From contig CM028906.1 in the NCBI GenBank assembly GCA_016801845.1, forward strand, positions 3,272,501 to 3,336,500: a stretch of DNA of 64,000 bases, written 5' to 3'. The position numbers were made by a program, and so were the translations under genes. Positions 51,111 to 63,030 of this stretch are shown piece by piece (position 1 is the first letter of the stretch; each line of letters opens with the position of its first letter). Below the pieces are notes generated by a model. It was not told the origin of the DNA. It worked only from the letters and a program-made list of their open reading frames with translations, and did no database searches. The stretch comes from Polydactylus sextarius. Lineage: Eukaryota > Chordata > Actinopteri > Polynemidae.

Positions 51111-51429
51111 TGATAAAATGACATACAATGCAGATATTCACATTTCAACTAATTTTCAGTGTTACTAATATATATTTTGATAACAAAAACAGGAGTTACC
51201 ACATGCTGTTTTAAATTCAATTAGACAAAAAAAGCAACTCCATCAATATATCAATATATGTACAATATATAACAACATGCAAAGATTGATTCTGCTGATG
51301 TGAAACAGAGCAAAACTGCTGAGGTCTTAGTGAGGACAGTCAGGTGTTTTGTAATTGATACAGTTTGTTACCATCTGTAAAGTTGAAATTTCTTAGTTTT
51401 TGAATATCATAACTTCATTCATCACATTA

Positions 51430-51433
<4 letters not shown>

Positions 51434-51469
<36 letters not shown>
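51434..51469. repeat. (TA)n microsatellite
   Basis: Pure TA run of about 18 units, directly before the SINE-like segment. Confidence 0.95.
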
Positions 51470-51470
<1 letters not shown>

Positions 51471-51640
51471 CTGGGAGAGTTGAGTGGTTAGTGAGTTGGA
51501 CTACCAAACAGAAGGTCAGGGCACAGTACGCACAGTACACAACATCATCCAGTGAGGATCCTTGGGCAAGATCCTTAATGATACCGAGGCCTACCTCGAT
51601 AATATGAAAGTGCAAACAAATAGAGTCAAACAGGCTCGGA
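51470..51640 (+). repeat. tRNA-derived SINE, degenerate
   Basis: GAGTTGAGTGGTTAGTGAG is an A-box-like head and ACCAAACAGAAGGTCAGG lies where the anticodon arm and B box would be. CCTTGGGCAAGATCCTTAAT is the module often found after the tRNA part in fish SINEs. The B box is decayed. Confidence 0.5.
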
Positions 51641-52880
51641 CGTCCCAGTTAGAAACCTGGAGCCCCCGTCAAATACCGAAGTTGTAAAGTGCTAGTAGAT
51701 GTGAATGCTGCAATACCTACAGCAACCATCACCGAGACCAATAAGCTGATGCACAGCAACAGTAATCCTTGAGAGCACCCACCATGGCAGATCCGGTTAG
51801 AGGCCAAAATAAGGGCAACATGGAGAGAAGAGGCCAGGAGCCAAAGAGGCAGAGGCCAGGAGAATAAACAAGCTGCTCTCCACTGAACCGGCCAAGTTCT
51901 CTCAGTAGCAGGGAAATAATAACAACCAGTCAGACCCACCAAGAGCTGAGGCGGAACAATACTGGAAGGTAATATGGGAAAGAGTGGCCTCACACAACTC
52001 AGATGCCAAATGGCTAGTAGACCTAAGAGCTGACCACAGCAATCTCCCAGCACAAGAACCGGTAACCATCTCAATGGCAGACAAGAAAGAGTGTCAAAGC
52101 TGAAGAGCTGGACAGCTACGGGCCCCGATATGATCCATGCCTACTGGCTGAAGAAGCTAACTGCACTCCATGAACGCCTAGCAGCACAGATGAACCATCT
52201 GTTGAGGGATGGGTCCCACCCAGAGTGACTAACCCCACCCAGAGTGGCTAACCCAGGGCAGGACAGTCCTAATCCAGAAGGACCCCAGAAGGGACCCATC
52301 GCATCCAACTACCGGCCAATAATCTGTTTCTGCACAACAACGACTCAATGCCCCACTCATGGATACTGGAATGTCTTGAATTGTATAAGATCAACAGGAC
52401 CCTAAGGGCCTTCATCCAGAATTCGATGGCAATGTGGAAGACAACCCCTGAGGCTGACTCAAAGCCGATAGCCGAAGTCAACATTAAGTGTGGGATATAC
52501 CAAGGCAATGCACTATCACCACTGCTGTTCCACCACTGTTCTACCAATTCCGAAGTGGAGCAACAATCAGCCATCTGCTCTACATGGATGACATCAAGGT
52601 GTACACCAGGGATGAGTGAGAAATCGACTTACTAATCCACACCACCAGGATCTACAGCAATGACATAAGGATGTCCTTCGGATTGGATAGGTGTGGCCGG
52701 ATGGTCTCAAATAGAGGCAAGGTGATCAGAACTGAAGGGGTCGACCTACCAGAGGGCAACATAGGTGATATCCAAGACAGCTACAAGTACCTTGATAACC
52801 CACAAGCTAATAGAAACAATGAGGAGGTCGCAAGGAAGTCAGCCACAACCAAATACTTCCAGAGAGTAAGGCTTTTCAGG
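51641..52880 (+). mobile_element. Decayed non-LTR retrotransposon (reverse transcriptase)
   Basis: Plus-strand frames carry pieces of a fish/invertebrate-type RT_nLTR protein: ATGPDMIHAYWLKKLTALHE near 52120, SNYRPII near 52310, then MPHSWILECLELYKINRTL (52348 on) with IKCGIYQGNALSPLLF, then LLYMDDIKVY with the YMDD catalytic box at 52581-52592, then SFGLDRCGRMVSNRGKV to about 52880. There are several stops and frameshifts. Between the SNYRPII block and the MPHSWI block a stretch of RT expected in intact copies is missing. Dead copy; clade not assigned. Confidence 0.8.
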
Positions 52881-53173
52881 AATAGTTGTTGTCAAATTGT
52901 TGTCAATCATTGTGACATCATGGGTGGTGTCAGATTACAGCTGTTGTTGCTCTGTTGCCTCATACTGACTTGCAAGGCAACGCTGTGCTTCACACATCTC
53001 ATATTGTGCAGCGCATCAATTGTGAAGTTTGTGCATGTTGCTCAAAAGTGTGTGTTCTGTATTTAAGGAAGAACGGCTTTCTATACTATGACTCAAAAAC
53101 TCACTAGGAATTCATCAATCATAGTACACACTAACTGACAATCATCACACCAGACCAGAGCATGTGAAATATA

Positions 53174-53470
53174 GTCGGAGCGTGGCGCAGGTTTTTATCC
53201 AAAGGTTGGAGCAATTGCTCTGTCTTACAGTTCCACTCTGATAACGCTCACACCATGACTCTAGGGCATGCACAAATCCAAACAGAAATTACCTGTGCCT
53301 TAAACAATTAGAAAAACTGTTAGCCTACATGATTTCAATGGAGCAGGATAAAATTGTAGGCAAGCGGAGAGCGGTATTGAATGGAGCAGTCTGGTGCAAC
53401 TTGGAGCGAGCACCCATGTGAGCAGGGAGCAGAAATTCTCACCACTCAGCTCCACTCACATGCTATGCAC
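53174..53470. repeat. MITE-like dispersed repeat
   Basis: GTCGGAGCGTGGCGCAGG, GGCATGCACAAATCCAAAC, GGAGCAGGATAAAATTG and TCACCACTCAGCTCCACTC follow the order of a GGAGCG-rich fish non-autonomous repeat. Family is from memory. Confidence 0.4.
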
Positions 53471-54089
53471 CAGACAAAGTTCATTGTTCATGTCAGATCA
53501 TTGTGAAATGTCTGGATGGGCTCTAGGTATCTTGAGCTATGTCAGATTATCGGTCCTCACGGGGAAGTGATTTGGATGTTCACCTACACTGTGTTAACCT
53601 TTTGTCTTCTGTGTGATGATCAGCCTTGAGCTTGAAGTACTGTGAAACCGTTCAGTCAATAATATACCTTGAGGGCAACTTTGAATGTGAAGGATTTACT
53701 TTTGTTGTTTGTGCTGTATTCAGCACCTTGTGTGGTTAGGGATGTGCTTCTTTTTTGTATTCTCTGGTTTTGACAATGATCCTGATTGGAAATGAAAACA
53801 GGTAGTTCTGATCCAAAGACAGTGAGATTTTTCTTCTTATAGTTTGTTTCATTGTGACAGGTTTGACATCCCTCTCACTCCACTGTCCCTGTGGAGGACA
53901 GCCAACGTGCTTGTTATTTTTTACTCTGCTTTACTCTGCTAAAGCATCTCAGGGCATGTCAGGGCACACATGTTCTCAAGGACATGTATGTCCATGTCCA
54001 TGTATGTATGTGTGTTCATGTTCTTTACGGTGGATATATATTTCATATCGAAATATCAACATAATTCATTAATTTCTGTTTGAAATAGG
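53471..54089. other. Non-coding region, nothing recognised
   Basis: Contains short tandem words ACATGTATGTCCATG near 53980. No gene recognised. Confidence 0.35.
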
Positions 54090-54278
54090 CAGCACCTGCA
54101 GCGTCCAGATAACGGAGTCCTTAGGACACACCACAGCCGTGCAGCGATCGCCAGTTTGAATCCCGGCTGTGCTGATCATTTGCTGCGTGTCGTTCCCCCA
54201 TTCTTCTCCCCACCTTCCTGTCTATCTTCACTTGCCTATCAATAAAGGCAAAATGGCCAAAAATATCTTTTAAAAAAA
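54090..54278 (+). repeat. tRNA-derived SINE
   Basis: A tRNA-like head with B box GTTTGAATCCC at 54154-54164 is followed by CGGCTGTGCTG, a C/T-rich middle and the tail AATAAAGGCAAAATGGCCAA, then A-rich. The same tail occurs at 20831-20935. The A box is poorly kept. This is the best-preserved SINE in the window. Confidence 0.75.
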
Positions 54279-54423
54279 GTCAGCACCTGACAGCAGCAGC
54301 TGGGTGCCAATTAAGTAGGCAAATGAAGTGTTTAACTTCATTGCTCATTACATTGCTAATATTCTATTGCATATTAAAATTGAATTTTAGTTGTTGCACT
54401 GTCAAATATTGATGTATAGTAAT

Positions 54424-54860
54424 ACACAGCCACACACACACACTCAGTACCACACAAATTATTAGGACATTGTTCTCTAACATTTAGATCAGAGCCAAAT
54501 GTATCTAAAGCTGGCTGATTGGATGACTATCAGTAGGCAGGTCTACAATCATGTGACAGCAGTGCAGTATAGAGTCATGCAGATACACATAAAAAAACTT
54601 AGAATGACCAGAATGGCTGGAGCTAACAGAAAGGCAACAGTACCTCAAATAGCCACTTTTTACAACCGTGGTAAGCAACATATCGAACACTGAAGGGAAG
54701 GGGCTACAGAGACAGGAGACCATGCTGGGTTCAGCTTCTGTCAGAAGAAGAGGCTATAAGATTAAATCAGCATCTATGTATGGTCCCAATCAAGTTGAGA
54801 ACCCCCTGCCACCTACCCTGTCTGAGACTGTGAATTTTCATTTCCCAATCTAACCCACCA
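54424..54860 (+). mobile_element. Tc1-like DNA transposon remnant
   Basis: A plus-strand open piece contains MTRMAGANRKATVPQIATFY, matching the helix-turn-helix part of a Tc1-like transposase (usual MARLVRADRKATVTQ pattern), followed by a frame-broken continuation. The region 54515-54570 matches the non-coding or 5' part of the same element type. No catalytic DDE residues remain and terminal repeats are not clear. Confidence 0.6.
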
Positions 54861-57759
54861 GAATAGTACTCTCTGTTTCCCTGCCTCATTCACATATAAA
54901 GCACCAACTAGAGCTCAGAGCTTTTGTAGATAACAAAGCTGGTAATAAATTAAGGGTACAGCATATTTGTGTGTAACATAATTGGAACAGGAGCTTATCC
55001 AGGTTTATGCCATTAACTTTCACAACACTTAAACATCCTAAATACTGCAGGAGAAGGAATGTGATAGGAAGCTCTGAAGAATAGGGTTATTCACTTTTTC
55101 TGCCTGTACACTGCATAGAGTGAAATGCTATGAGCACATGTGCACATTTGTGGCTGTACTACTGTTGCTTGGTGTGGGCATGCATATTATCATATGTGTA
55201 TTGCTGAGTCACTTTGTTTGCATGTGTCACAATGCTGTGGGCCAGGATCATTTGTTTGATTTCATACCCTGTATATTTGTTTCACCTATCTATAAAATAT
55301 TGTAATCAAAGTTCACCTATAACAAATGAAAGGTTTTTCTTGATGTGTTTCTTAGGGAAATGGAAACTATGACAGAAACATACAGGCCACTGTAAAATGG
55401 CTTGGTAAATTCATTATTGGAAAAAAAAAATAATTTGACGTATAAGCAAGATGGACATCTTGGATCTCCAATATTCAACAATAGCACTCAAAGAAAAACA
55501 CAATTTTCACATTTACTATATATGAGAAGAAAAAGATAGTCCTGAAAAAAAGATGTAGAGCAGAGCCATGTGGAATTCCAATCAAATATTAATCAACTGG
55601 ATCTCTTTCTGTACAGTAGGTCATCAATCAACCATCATCTACAACCACCTCTTCCAGTAAAATCAAAAGTGGGAGCAGCTTTTAGCTTTTATAGTACCGG
55701 CAAAGGTTGGAAAGGTTTGCATTAAGATCCAAGCAATGCCCCAAGCAGTTTTATTAATGTGTTTTTGAAAACAACAGGAGTCTGTGTATTGTTACTTCTG
55801 GGAGTTAAAGCTTCTGTGCGTAGCTTATAAACACAAGTTCCAGTACTGCTTCTTCCTCACAGGTCCATGCTCTTTACTTGAACATAGCAACAAAGTGCAA
55901 CAGGAGCAGAGCCAGACTCAACCTGAGGCTTTGACGTGAGGCAGACATGGATGTAACAACTAGGTATAACAAAACAAACACATATAGTGAAAAATTTTTT
56001 TTTTTTTTTTTATCTACGAATATGAGTATGAGTTTTTTTTTTTTACCCAATAATTTTTCTGATATTAAGATTTGTGGGGGTGATTAAAGAATTGATCTGC
56101 TGAAAAAGCAGGAAAGAAAACATTTATGTAACATCCACTGGATGACAGAGAACTATGATCCAGAATCCAAGTACTTGAATCCAATACATGAAGGACAATA
56201 TAAGAGAAAAGCAATCCAAACATGGCAAAGAAATTGGGCAAGGATAAGGCAACATAATCCAAAAACAAAAATACAAATGCTGACTAACAGGTAAACACAC
56301 AGAAAAAGCAAAGTACACAAGAGAGTAGGTGGGCGAGGTCAGTTAAGTGGCAGAAAAACTAAACTAAACCAGGAACTAAGGTAGGTAACAAAATAAAGCA
56401 GGAAATACATAAATGCATAAATGCACAACCACAAAATAAACACAACATTTCACCTTCATCACCTACATCAGTCATTTCAGTATGCATGTGGTTTTGTTTG
56501 TACATTTCTACCAACTACTACCAAGGCCGAGACATGAAAAACAATAAAATCCCCTGACATCACAGTGGAAACGACATCTAGGGCTCTCTATAGCACTCTC
56601 ACTGTCTGACTATAATGCTAGAGCTTTTGTTTGCGGAGAACAAACAAACGTGGAATTGTGTCCACGAAGCGGTTTTTTTTTTTTTTTTTTTTTTTCTTTT
56701 GAACGCCAGGATCTTTTTCCAATCAAGCAGCAATGAGGCAAGAGCATATGCGTCCACATGGGGAAGCTAGTGATGGGAATTGCAGTTCTTTTGAGCAAAG
56801 CCAAATGATCTGGCTCAGTAACAAGAGCCAGGTCTTTAAGCTCCCAAATTGTGAATTCAGCCAAACCTATGATTAGTGTACAGGCTAGCTTCCTCTGGTT
56901 GATGCTCATGATGAAACCAAACCAATGTCAAATTAATAGCCATGACTAGAATTACTACCTTAGGGTTGCATGTAGCTGCCAACCAGTTCAGTTGCAGGTA
57001 ATTAGTACTTAAAATTATGGGTAAGGCCAACAACATGTTGTGTAAAGTTAAAGTCATATTTAATCTTTGACCACCAAAATTTAATGACTTAATGTTTGAG
57101 TCTAAGTGAAAGTTTCTGCCAAATTTGTAGCAGTTCCCATACACCAACCTGCAGATAAATATTACATGATCACTTTACCATTATACCATCTATTTTCTAG
57201 GGAAAAAGTATAGATAACTCATCCACTGCAATATGTCAAGGTATAGACCCTAAAAAATGCATCTCTGTCTATCTTCACTCAGCAAGTTAGATGGAGGCTG
57301 CAGCCTGCGAGACTAACCCAGGAGGTAATAAAAACAACAGGAAATGCTCCGGGGAGGCCGAAGGTTGCACTGAAGTTGTTGTTAGTGATGCATTTTTCAC
57401 TACATCAGAATCACTCTCTTTGAAGAATTCCCATCACATACAAACAGCTGCAAGGCTGAGCCAATGAGTTTAATACTGCCTCTGTATACCCGTGGCAACA
57501 ACATGCACATGGGAGTGAACACGTGCAGGCACAAAGACAAGCAGACACAGTAAAACATTCACACATACATTACACAACAAAGGCTTCACACCTTAACCAG
57601 ATAAAACAGGTTGTCACTGTATAATCCAGATTCAGTACAGATCAGTGAAATATTATTTAATAGATTTATGGTTACTAATCTCAGCAATGGCTTGGGGGTG
57701 TTTACTTTTGGCAGGTTTGGGGGAATTACATTTTTCAAAATAATATTTGTGAAGGTCTC
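54861..57759. other. Non-coding region, nothing recognised
   Basis: Long poly(T) runs lie at 55989-56010 and 56672-56695. Short open frames show no family resemblance. Confidence 0.4.
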
Positions 57760-57797
57760 TTTATTTATTTATTTTTATTTATTTATTTATTTATTTA
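57760..57797. repeat. (TTTA)n microsatellite
   Basis: About nine TTTA units with one extra T-rich unit. Confidence 0.9.
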
Positions 57798-58213
57798 ATG
57801 AGTTCTGTTGTGTTTCTTGTCGACTAACGCTTCTTAAATTTGGTCACTATAACATTTAAATAATTGTCAAAGAAATATGGGAGTGTCGTTGTCCTACCCT
57901 CCTCTGATCCCTTTTGGAGGATTTTTGGGGTATATTCTTGAGGTAGACCAGAACAATCAAAAATCTCATGTGGCCTAGGAACAACTCAGGATCCTGAGTC
58001 ACAGGGGCGGACACCTGGACTTCCTTGGCTTGCTTCCACCGTGACTTGACCTTGGATAAGAATTGAGATTTGTGTATGTTTTGGTGGCCTCTTCTGCTTC
58101 ATCTTTTTTAAGTTCATGAATCTTTTGATGAAGACATTTCTCTGTGTTTTGTCTTCTGTCAGCTCATAGATTCTCCACAATTAAACTGCTCTATATCAGG
58201 AAAATCCCTGGTG

Positions 58214-58215
<2 letters not shown>

Positions 58216-58260
<45 letters not shown>
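58216..58260. repeat. (TG)n microsatellite
   Basis: Pure GT/TG run of about 22 units. Confidence 0.95.
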
Positions 58261-58261
<1 letters not shown>

Positions 58262-61200
58262 GGGTGGTGGTAACTGTATCCTATGTTACTCATTAAAATG
58301 AGTCATGTACATGGTGCAAGTGAAATGTTTGGCAGCCAGAAGACAACAGTTACAGTCACAAGCTGTTAAACGGTGCCAGCAGTTTGTCCTCATAATAACT
58401 TTCTTATCTGTCAAAGCACCAAATTAGGGTGAAGTTTTTTTTTTTTTTTTTTTTGCATCTTTTGAGCCTCTAAGTCCCCCAGAAATATTCTAGTTATGAC
58501 AGGGAACATGTGCAAAGAGCGATGATTAACTCATTTCATTCTGACCTTTTCAGAACAGAAACACTTAGACAGGAAACAGGAAAAAAACATGTAATTGAAT
58601 TGTGTGTAAATGTCACAAATTCATGGATGATGGTGGTTTTGAGTCACATTATATTTTAGCCAAGCTCAGCTACAGTTTTACAAGATTTTAGAGCCAGAGC
58701 TAAAATCCCAGTTTGATATTTTATACTCAAAATCTTCATCTTGTATTACGTGTTCTCTTATAGCTTTAATAGCTTTTGTCATTTTTTAACAATATTTTCT
58801 GGGCACAAGGGACTGCTGTCAAAAATAGTCTTGCTGTACTCATTTTTTCTTTCTTTGTTCATGGGCCATTTCCTGCAGTCAGTATAATTAAGTTCTCTTT
58901 CTTGACAAACTGCACTACAGGGAAGAGGACAGAAACTAGAGCTTGAATATCGTTGTCCTACCTGCCGAAAAACAAAATAAGTATTCGCTTGAGAGTCTGC
59001 AGCCACATGTAAATGCAGCTTTATTTTCCAGATAGGATTGTGTTAGCCAGTCGTTACAACAAAAAAAGGCTAAATGGAAGGCTTTTTTTTTATTTTAGTG
59101 CAAGGCATAATTCTAAATCTCTCCTCCTGTCACTCAAAACTAAGTTTCTTCTCATCTAAAACACTTATTGTAGTATTCTAAATATATGTCAGGTAGTGTC
59201 CGTCCCTCACACTTTGCTGAGACCTGCTTTTTGCCACTTTAGAAACCCACTTTCAAAGAGATGCCAGTTCCCTTGCCGACAGTAACCTCAATAGACCAGA
59301 CTGCATCGCTGCGTGTTTTCAGTACAGGTGTGACTCTTATTTTACTTTTTCCTCCACTAGAAAAACTCTCACCATTTTTATCTTTGCCTTCATTTGCTGT
59401 CTTCACCTACACATACAACTCGACTGTAGCAGGTACATGCGAGCTCTCTGAAAAATGCAGTAAGTTGTGCAGCCGCCTTCGGCATCGATAATCTCAGCGG
59501 AGCACATTTTATTCCTCTGGCATCATGATAAGCAGCATGACCAGCATCACTTCTAGCATGGAGATGAAAATAAACACAATGTTGCTGCTTATCAAGCTAC
59601 TCACATGACATGAAGTTGTGCATAACATGGATTTAAACACTTATTAAACAACGTATTAATCATCTCAAAATAACAACAACATTCGTATCCGGTTCCTGTT
59701 TTTTTCACCAGATGCTGGATATCTGACAGATACAGCAACAACTTTAAATAAATAATGATTGCAGTGTAAACAGCTAAGTCATGTCAATACAGGATATAAT
59801 CAGTTTTGTTTATCAGCTATACAGGGTCATGTTTATTTATCCTTTTTCTGGAAAATTATGAGAATTACATGATGTAACACACTTTAAAATCCAAAGCCAT
59901 CAGACTGCTGGCGTATCATCAGCCTGCTGTTTATTCTTGCAGTTTTATAAAATTCCACCCCTTTTATCCAGGGATCTGTGGATCAGGATCTTACTGTCAA
60001 TGATGTTCTCTGAGCTCACAAGCCGGTCTTCTTCTTGGTATAATGAACTTTTTTCCCCAACCGTTTACTGGAAGCCACATGAAAAACATATTTTCATGCT
60101 GATCTTGTTACTGAACATATCACACACTGACCATAAGCTTTCACTGATAATCTGTGTCAAGTCCCTGAAGAATTCAAAACTGTAGACTTATTAAAAAGAC
60201 TTAAAATTTAATAGAGAAAAAACAGCTCATGTTCAGAGATGAAACTTTTCAAATGACAAAATTTATTAACAGTGTTTTGCATGAAAAATAAGTAAAATTT
60301 GCTCCATGTCTATGTATAATAATGGTAAATTGTGGTTACACTCACAGGGGCCAAATTATGTTAATTACAATACATTAAATTCAGTAATACAGAGATAGCA
60401 GTTCAATTGGTCTTAATAGTCAGCTCTTCAGTGAACTTGAGTGACAGTTGATAAATCAAAACTACGAGAATTAACATCAGACTGAAGCCAAATGACAGTC
60501 AACAGCAAGTTTAAGAGTAAAGCTGAACCATGTGTTAAAAAGACTTAAGTCATTAAGAACCAGCGTGTCTCCAATATTTACCAACACAACTTGATATAAC
60601 AGGAATTATAAACGGAGTTTGGCGCAACAAAGGCAACATAAAGTTCACTATCAGGTTGTGAAACATCAACCATTCATGCATAACATGAAATTATACAACA
60701 TAATATGATTATGTGCAAAGATTTTTTCTTAGTGAAATCTAATGAATGAAATTCTGTTATGCAGGTTCCTGGGTTCACAGCTGACTGACCATGAATGAAT
60801 GAGTGATACAGCAGTCACTTACTTAATATAAAGGCATATAAAGAGGGTTTAAACAGGATAAACTGATGTACATATTTACTTCACATATATATGTTTACAG
60901 TGTCAGACTGTGAGTTATATAAAATTATGTTTTCTGATTTTTTCCCAATCAGCTGAGTGTAACTTCAGACTGGAAAACAGTCTGCTTCATGACTGGAAAC
61001 AGAGTGTGTAATGAATTCTGGCTGCTGTTTCAAAACATATGCATTGTCTAGATTCCTACATGCCAGACACTGAACGTTATCACAATACAACAACCGTTAG
61101 ATCTGGAAGCTGTGCTGCCATGCATAACTAAATTCATCAGTCTGCCATGTGAATGCATGTGTCAGCTGTGGTTATAATAATTACTCTGAGTTGTAGAGTT

Positions 61201-61614
61201 ACAATTGTTTTTACCATCTGAGGTGGCTGGCTGGCAGCATCCAAATCTTCATTGATTTGTGGCAAAAGTACAAATGTTGGGAAACAGACAGGTTCATGTT
61301 CTGTAAGAGGGAAAAATCCCAGACACTGTGTTCTCTTTTCTAAAAAACACAGCTGAACAGTGAGGACAGTGTCAAGATGGTCACCTCAGGGCAGCAGGTG
61401 GGCCACTGCGAGCTGCCTAATCTCTGTGCCACAACAAGTCTCCTCTATGCTCCTGCTATTAATATCAGTTGTGGAAAGAGGAGGAAAGAGGGAGGTCTGA
61501 GTGGGAAGACATTAATCAGATGCGGTGAGGAATGTGAGCCAGGAATGTGCTGGTAGCTAAGTGTTATCAGGCAGCAGACAGAAAAAACAAACAGTGAGCT
61601 GCAAAATGCTCACT
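58261..61614. other. Non-coding region, nothing recognised
   Basis: A poly(T) run lies at 58435-58454. No genes, RNA genes or clear transposons recognised, making this one of the cleaner non-repetitive stretches. Confidence 0.4.
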
Positions 61615-62470
61615 ACATGGGCCATAAGTATGTGGACGCCAGCATTATTTTAACTACTATAAAGACTTAGAAACTTAATTTTGGAAAATAAAACCTGGCT
61701 TACAATCAAGTCTACACAGAAGTGTAGAATGTGGGTTTAGTTCGAGAAGTCTGTATAGGTCAAGAGTTTCTTCAATAAACTTCAATCTACTTCTTCACAA
61801 ACTTTACTTTGTGAGGATATCGTTATGTTGAAGCAGAATCAGTTTATTGATGTCGTCCATTTTGAAAACACAAATCAAACATTCACAGTGTTTGTGAAAA
61901 AATTATGTGAACCCTGAAGCCCCAGAGTCAGTGAAACCAGACTGGAGGTGTAGGTTGATAAAAGCACTCGGACTTTTTGAGTAAAATTCACAAAAAGCAT
62001 CACAAAAAAGAGACATTTAAAATGAAGAACTCAGCTGTCAGCGAAAATGACAAAGATACAACACAGAATGGGCAGGCAAAACAAAGACATTGCACACAAA
62101 CGTGAAAACATCTTCACTGGATGGAGCATCAGAGCTTCCCAGAGAGCTCACTGTTATTGATGGGGAGAATGAATACCAACGTTTATCAAAGTTTGTTTCA
62201 AGATAATTTCAGGGTGACTCTCTGCCATCTGAATCATAGAACAAATCGGGTAACACAACAAGACAATGACTCTAAATATCAAAGTTAATCTACTACAGAC
62301 AAAGGAAATCCACCTTCTGAGTCAGAGCCCAGACTTAAACGCAGCAAAGATGCTGTTGAATTAACTGAGAAAGCTGTTCACACCAGACATCCTAAGATTA
62401 TATCAATCCTACTGAACATTAGCATGTCTGAACCACAACTGCTGTTTGAGGTTATGACTTATGACTTAGA
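61615..62470 (+). mobile_element. Tc1-like transposon remnant(s), composite
   Basis: The left end has GGCCATAAGTATGTGGACGCC-like sequence typical of one fish Tc1-like terminal repeat. At 61884-61915 a second terminal-type sequence, TTTGTGAAAAAATTATGTGA, begins another element. From about 62262 to 62420 frame-broken plus-strand DNA matches the C-terminal part of Tc1 transposase (NDSKYQS, SQSPDLN and EKAVHTRHP pieces). The catalytic core is incomplete and the right terminal repeat was not found. Confidence 0.65.
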
Positions 62471-62974
62471 CGATCAGACCACATGTTGTGACCATTTACT
62501 GGAGAAAACAAATGATTTCCATGAGCTTAACATAACTTTGTGGTACAGCTAAATGCAGGACATTTATTGCATTGGGATATGTATATAGTCTCATATTGCT
62601 GAGCACTTTTTCCACCACCACAACACGAGTTCCCATGCAGGCAAATAGCACAGTCTGCTACAGTAAACACATTTTTCTCTACTCATGTTCCACAACTATT
62701 CCAATGCATGAGAAGCACTTGGTTCCCGCTTCCTTTAAAAATTTAGCACAGAAAATCTTCTGTGCGCAGCATGTGATTTAGATCATCCTCCTCTGGATCA
62801 CCAGCATCACTGCGGATCCGAACCAATGCACAGGCCTATTGTACATCATCGACCCACTAAAGCATGAAAAGTGGCTGTAAGAAATGTGACTGCAGTTATT
62901 ACAAGTGAAGAGTCAACAATGTGCACCCCACTACTGCCCAGGGATGTTTGATCACTGAGTAACTCAACCATCTG
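62471..62974. other. Non-coding region, nothing recognised
   Basis: No gene or repeat could be supported. Confidence 0.35.
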
Positions 62975-62992
62975 CTCTCTCTCTCTCTCTTG

Positions 62993-63030
<38 letters not shown>
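62975..63030. repeat. Compound (CT)n-(CA)n microsatellite
   Basis: A CT run with one TG interruption is followed by about 12 CA units. Confidence 0.95.

Noticed and set aside
51649..52074. 141-codon minus-strand ORF rich in Leu and Trp
   Set aside because: It is the antisense shadow of the plus-strand LINE.
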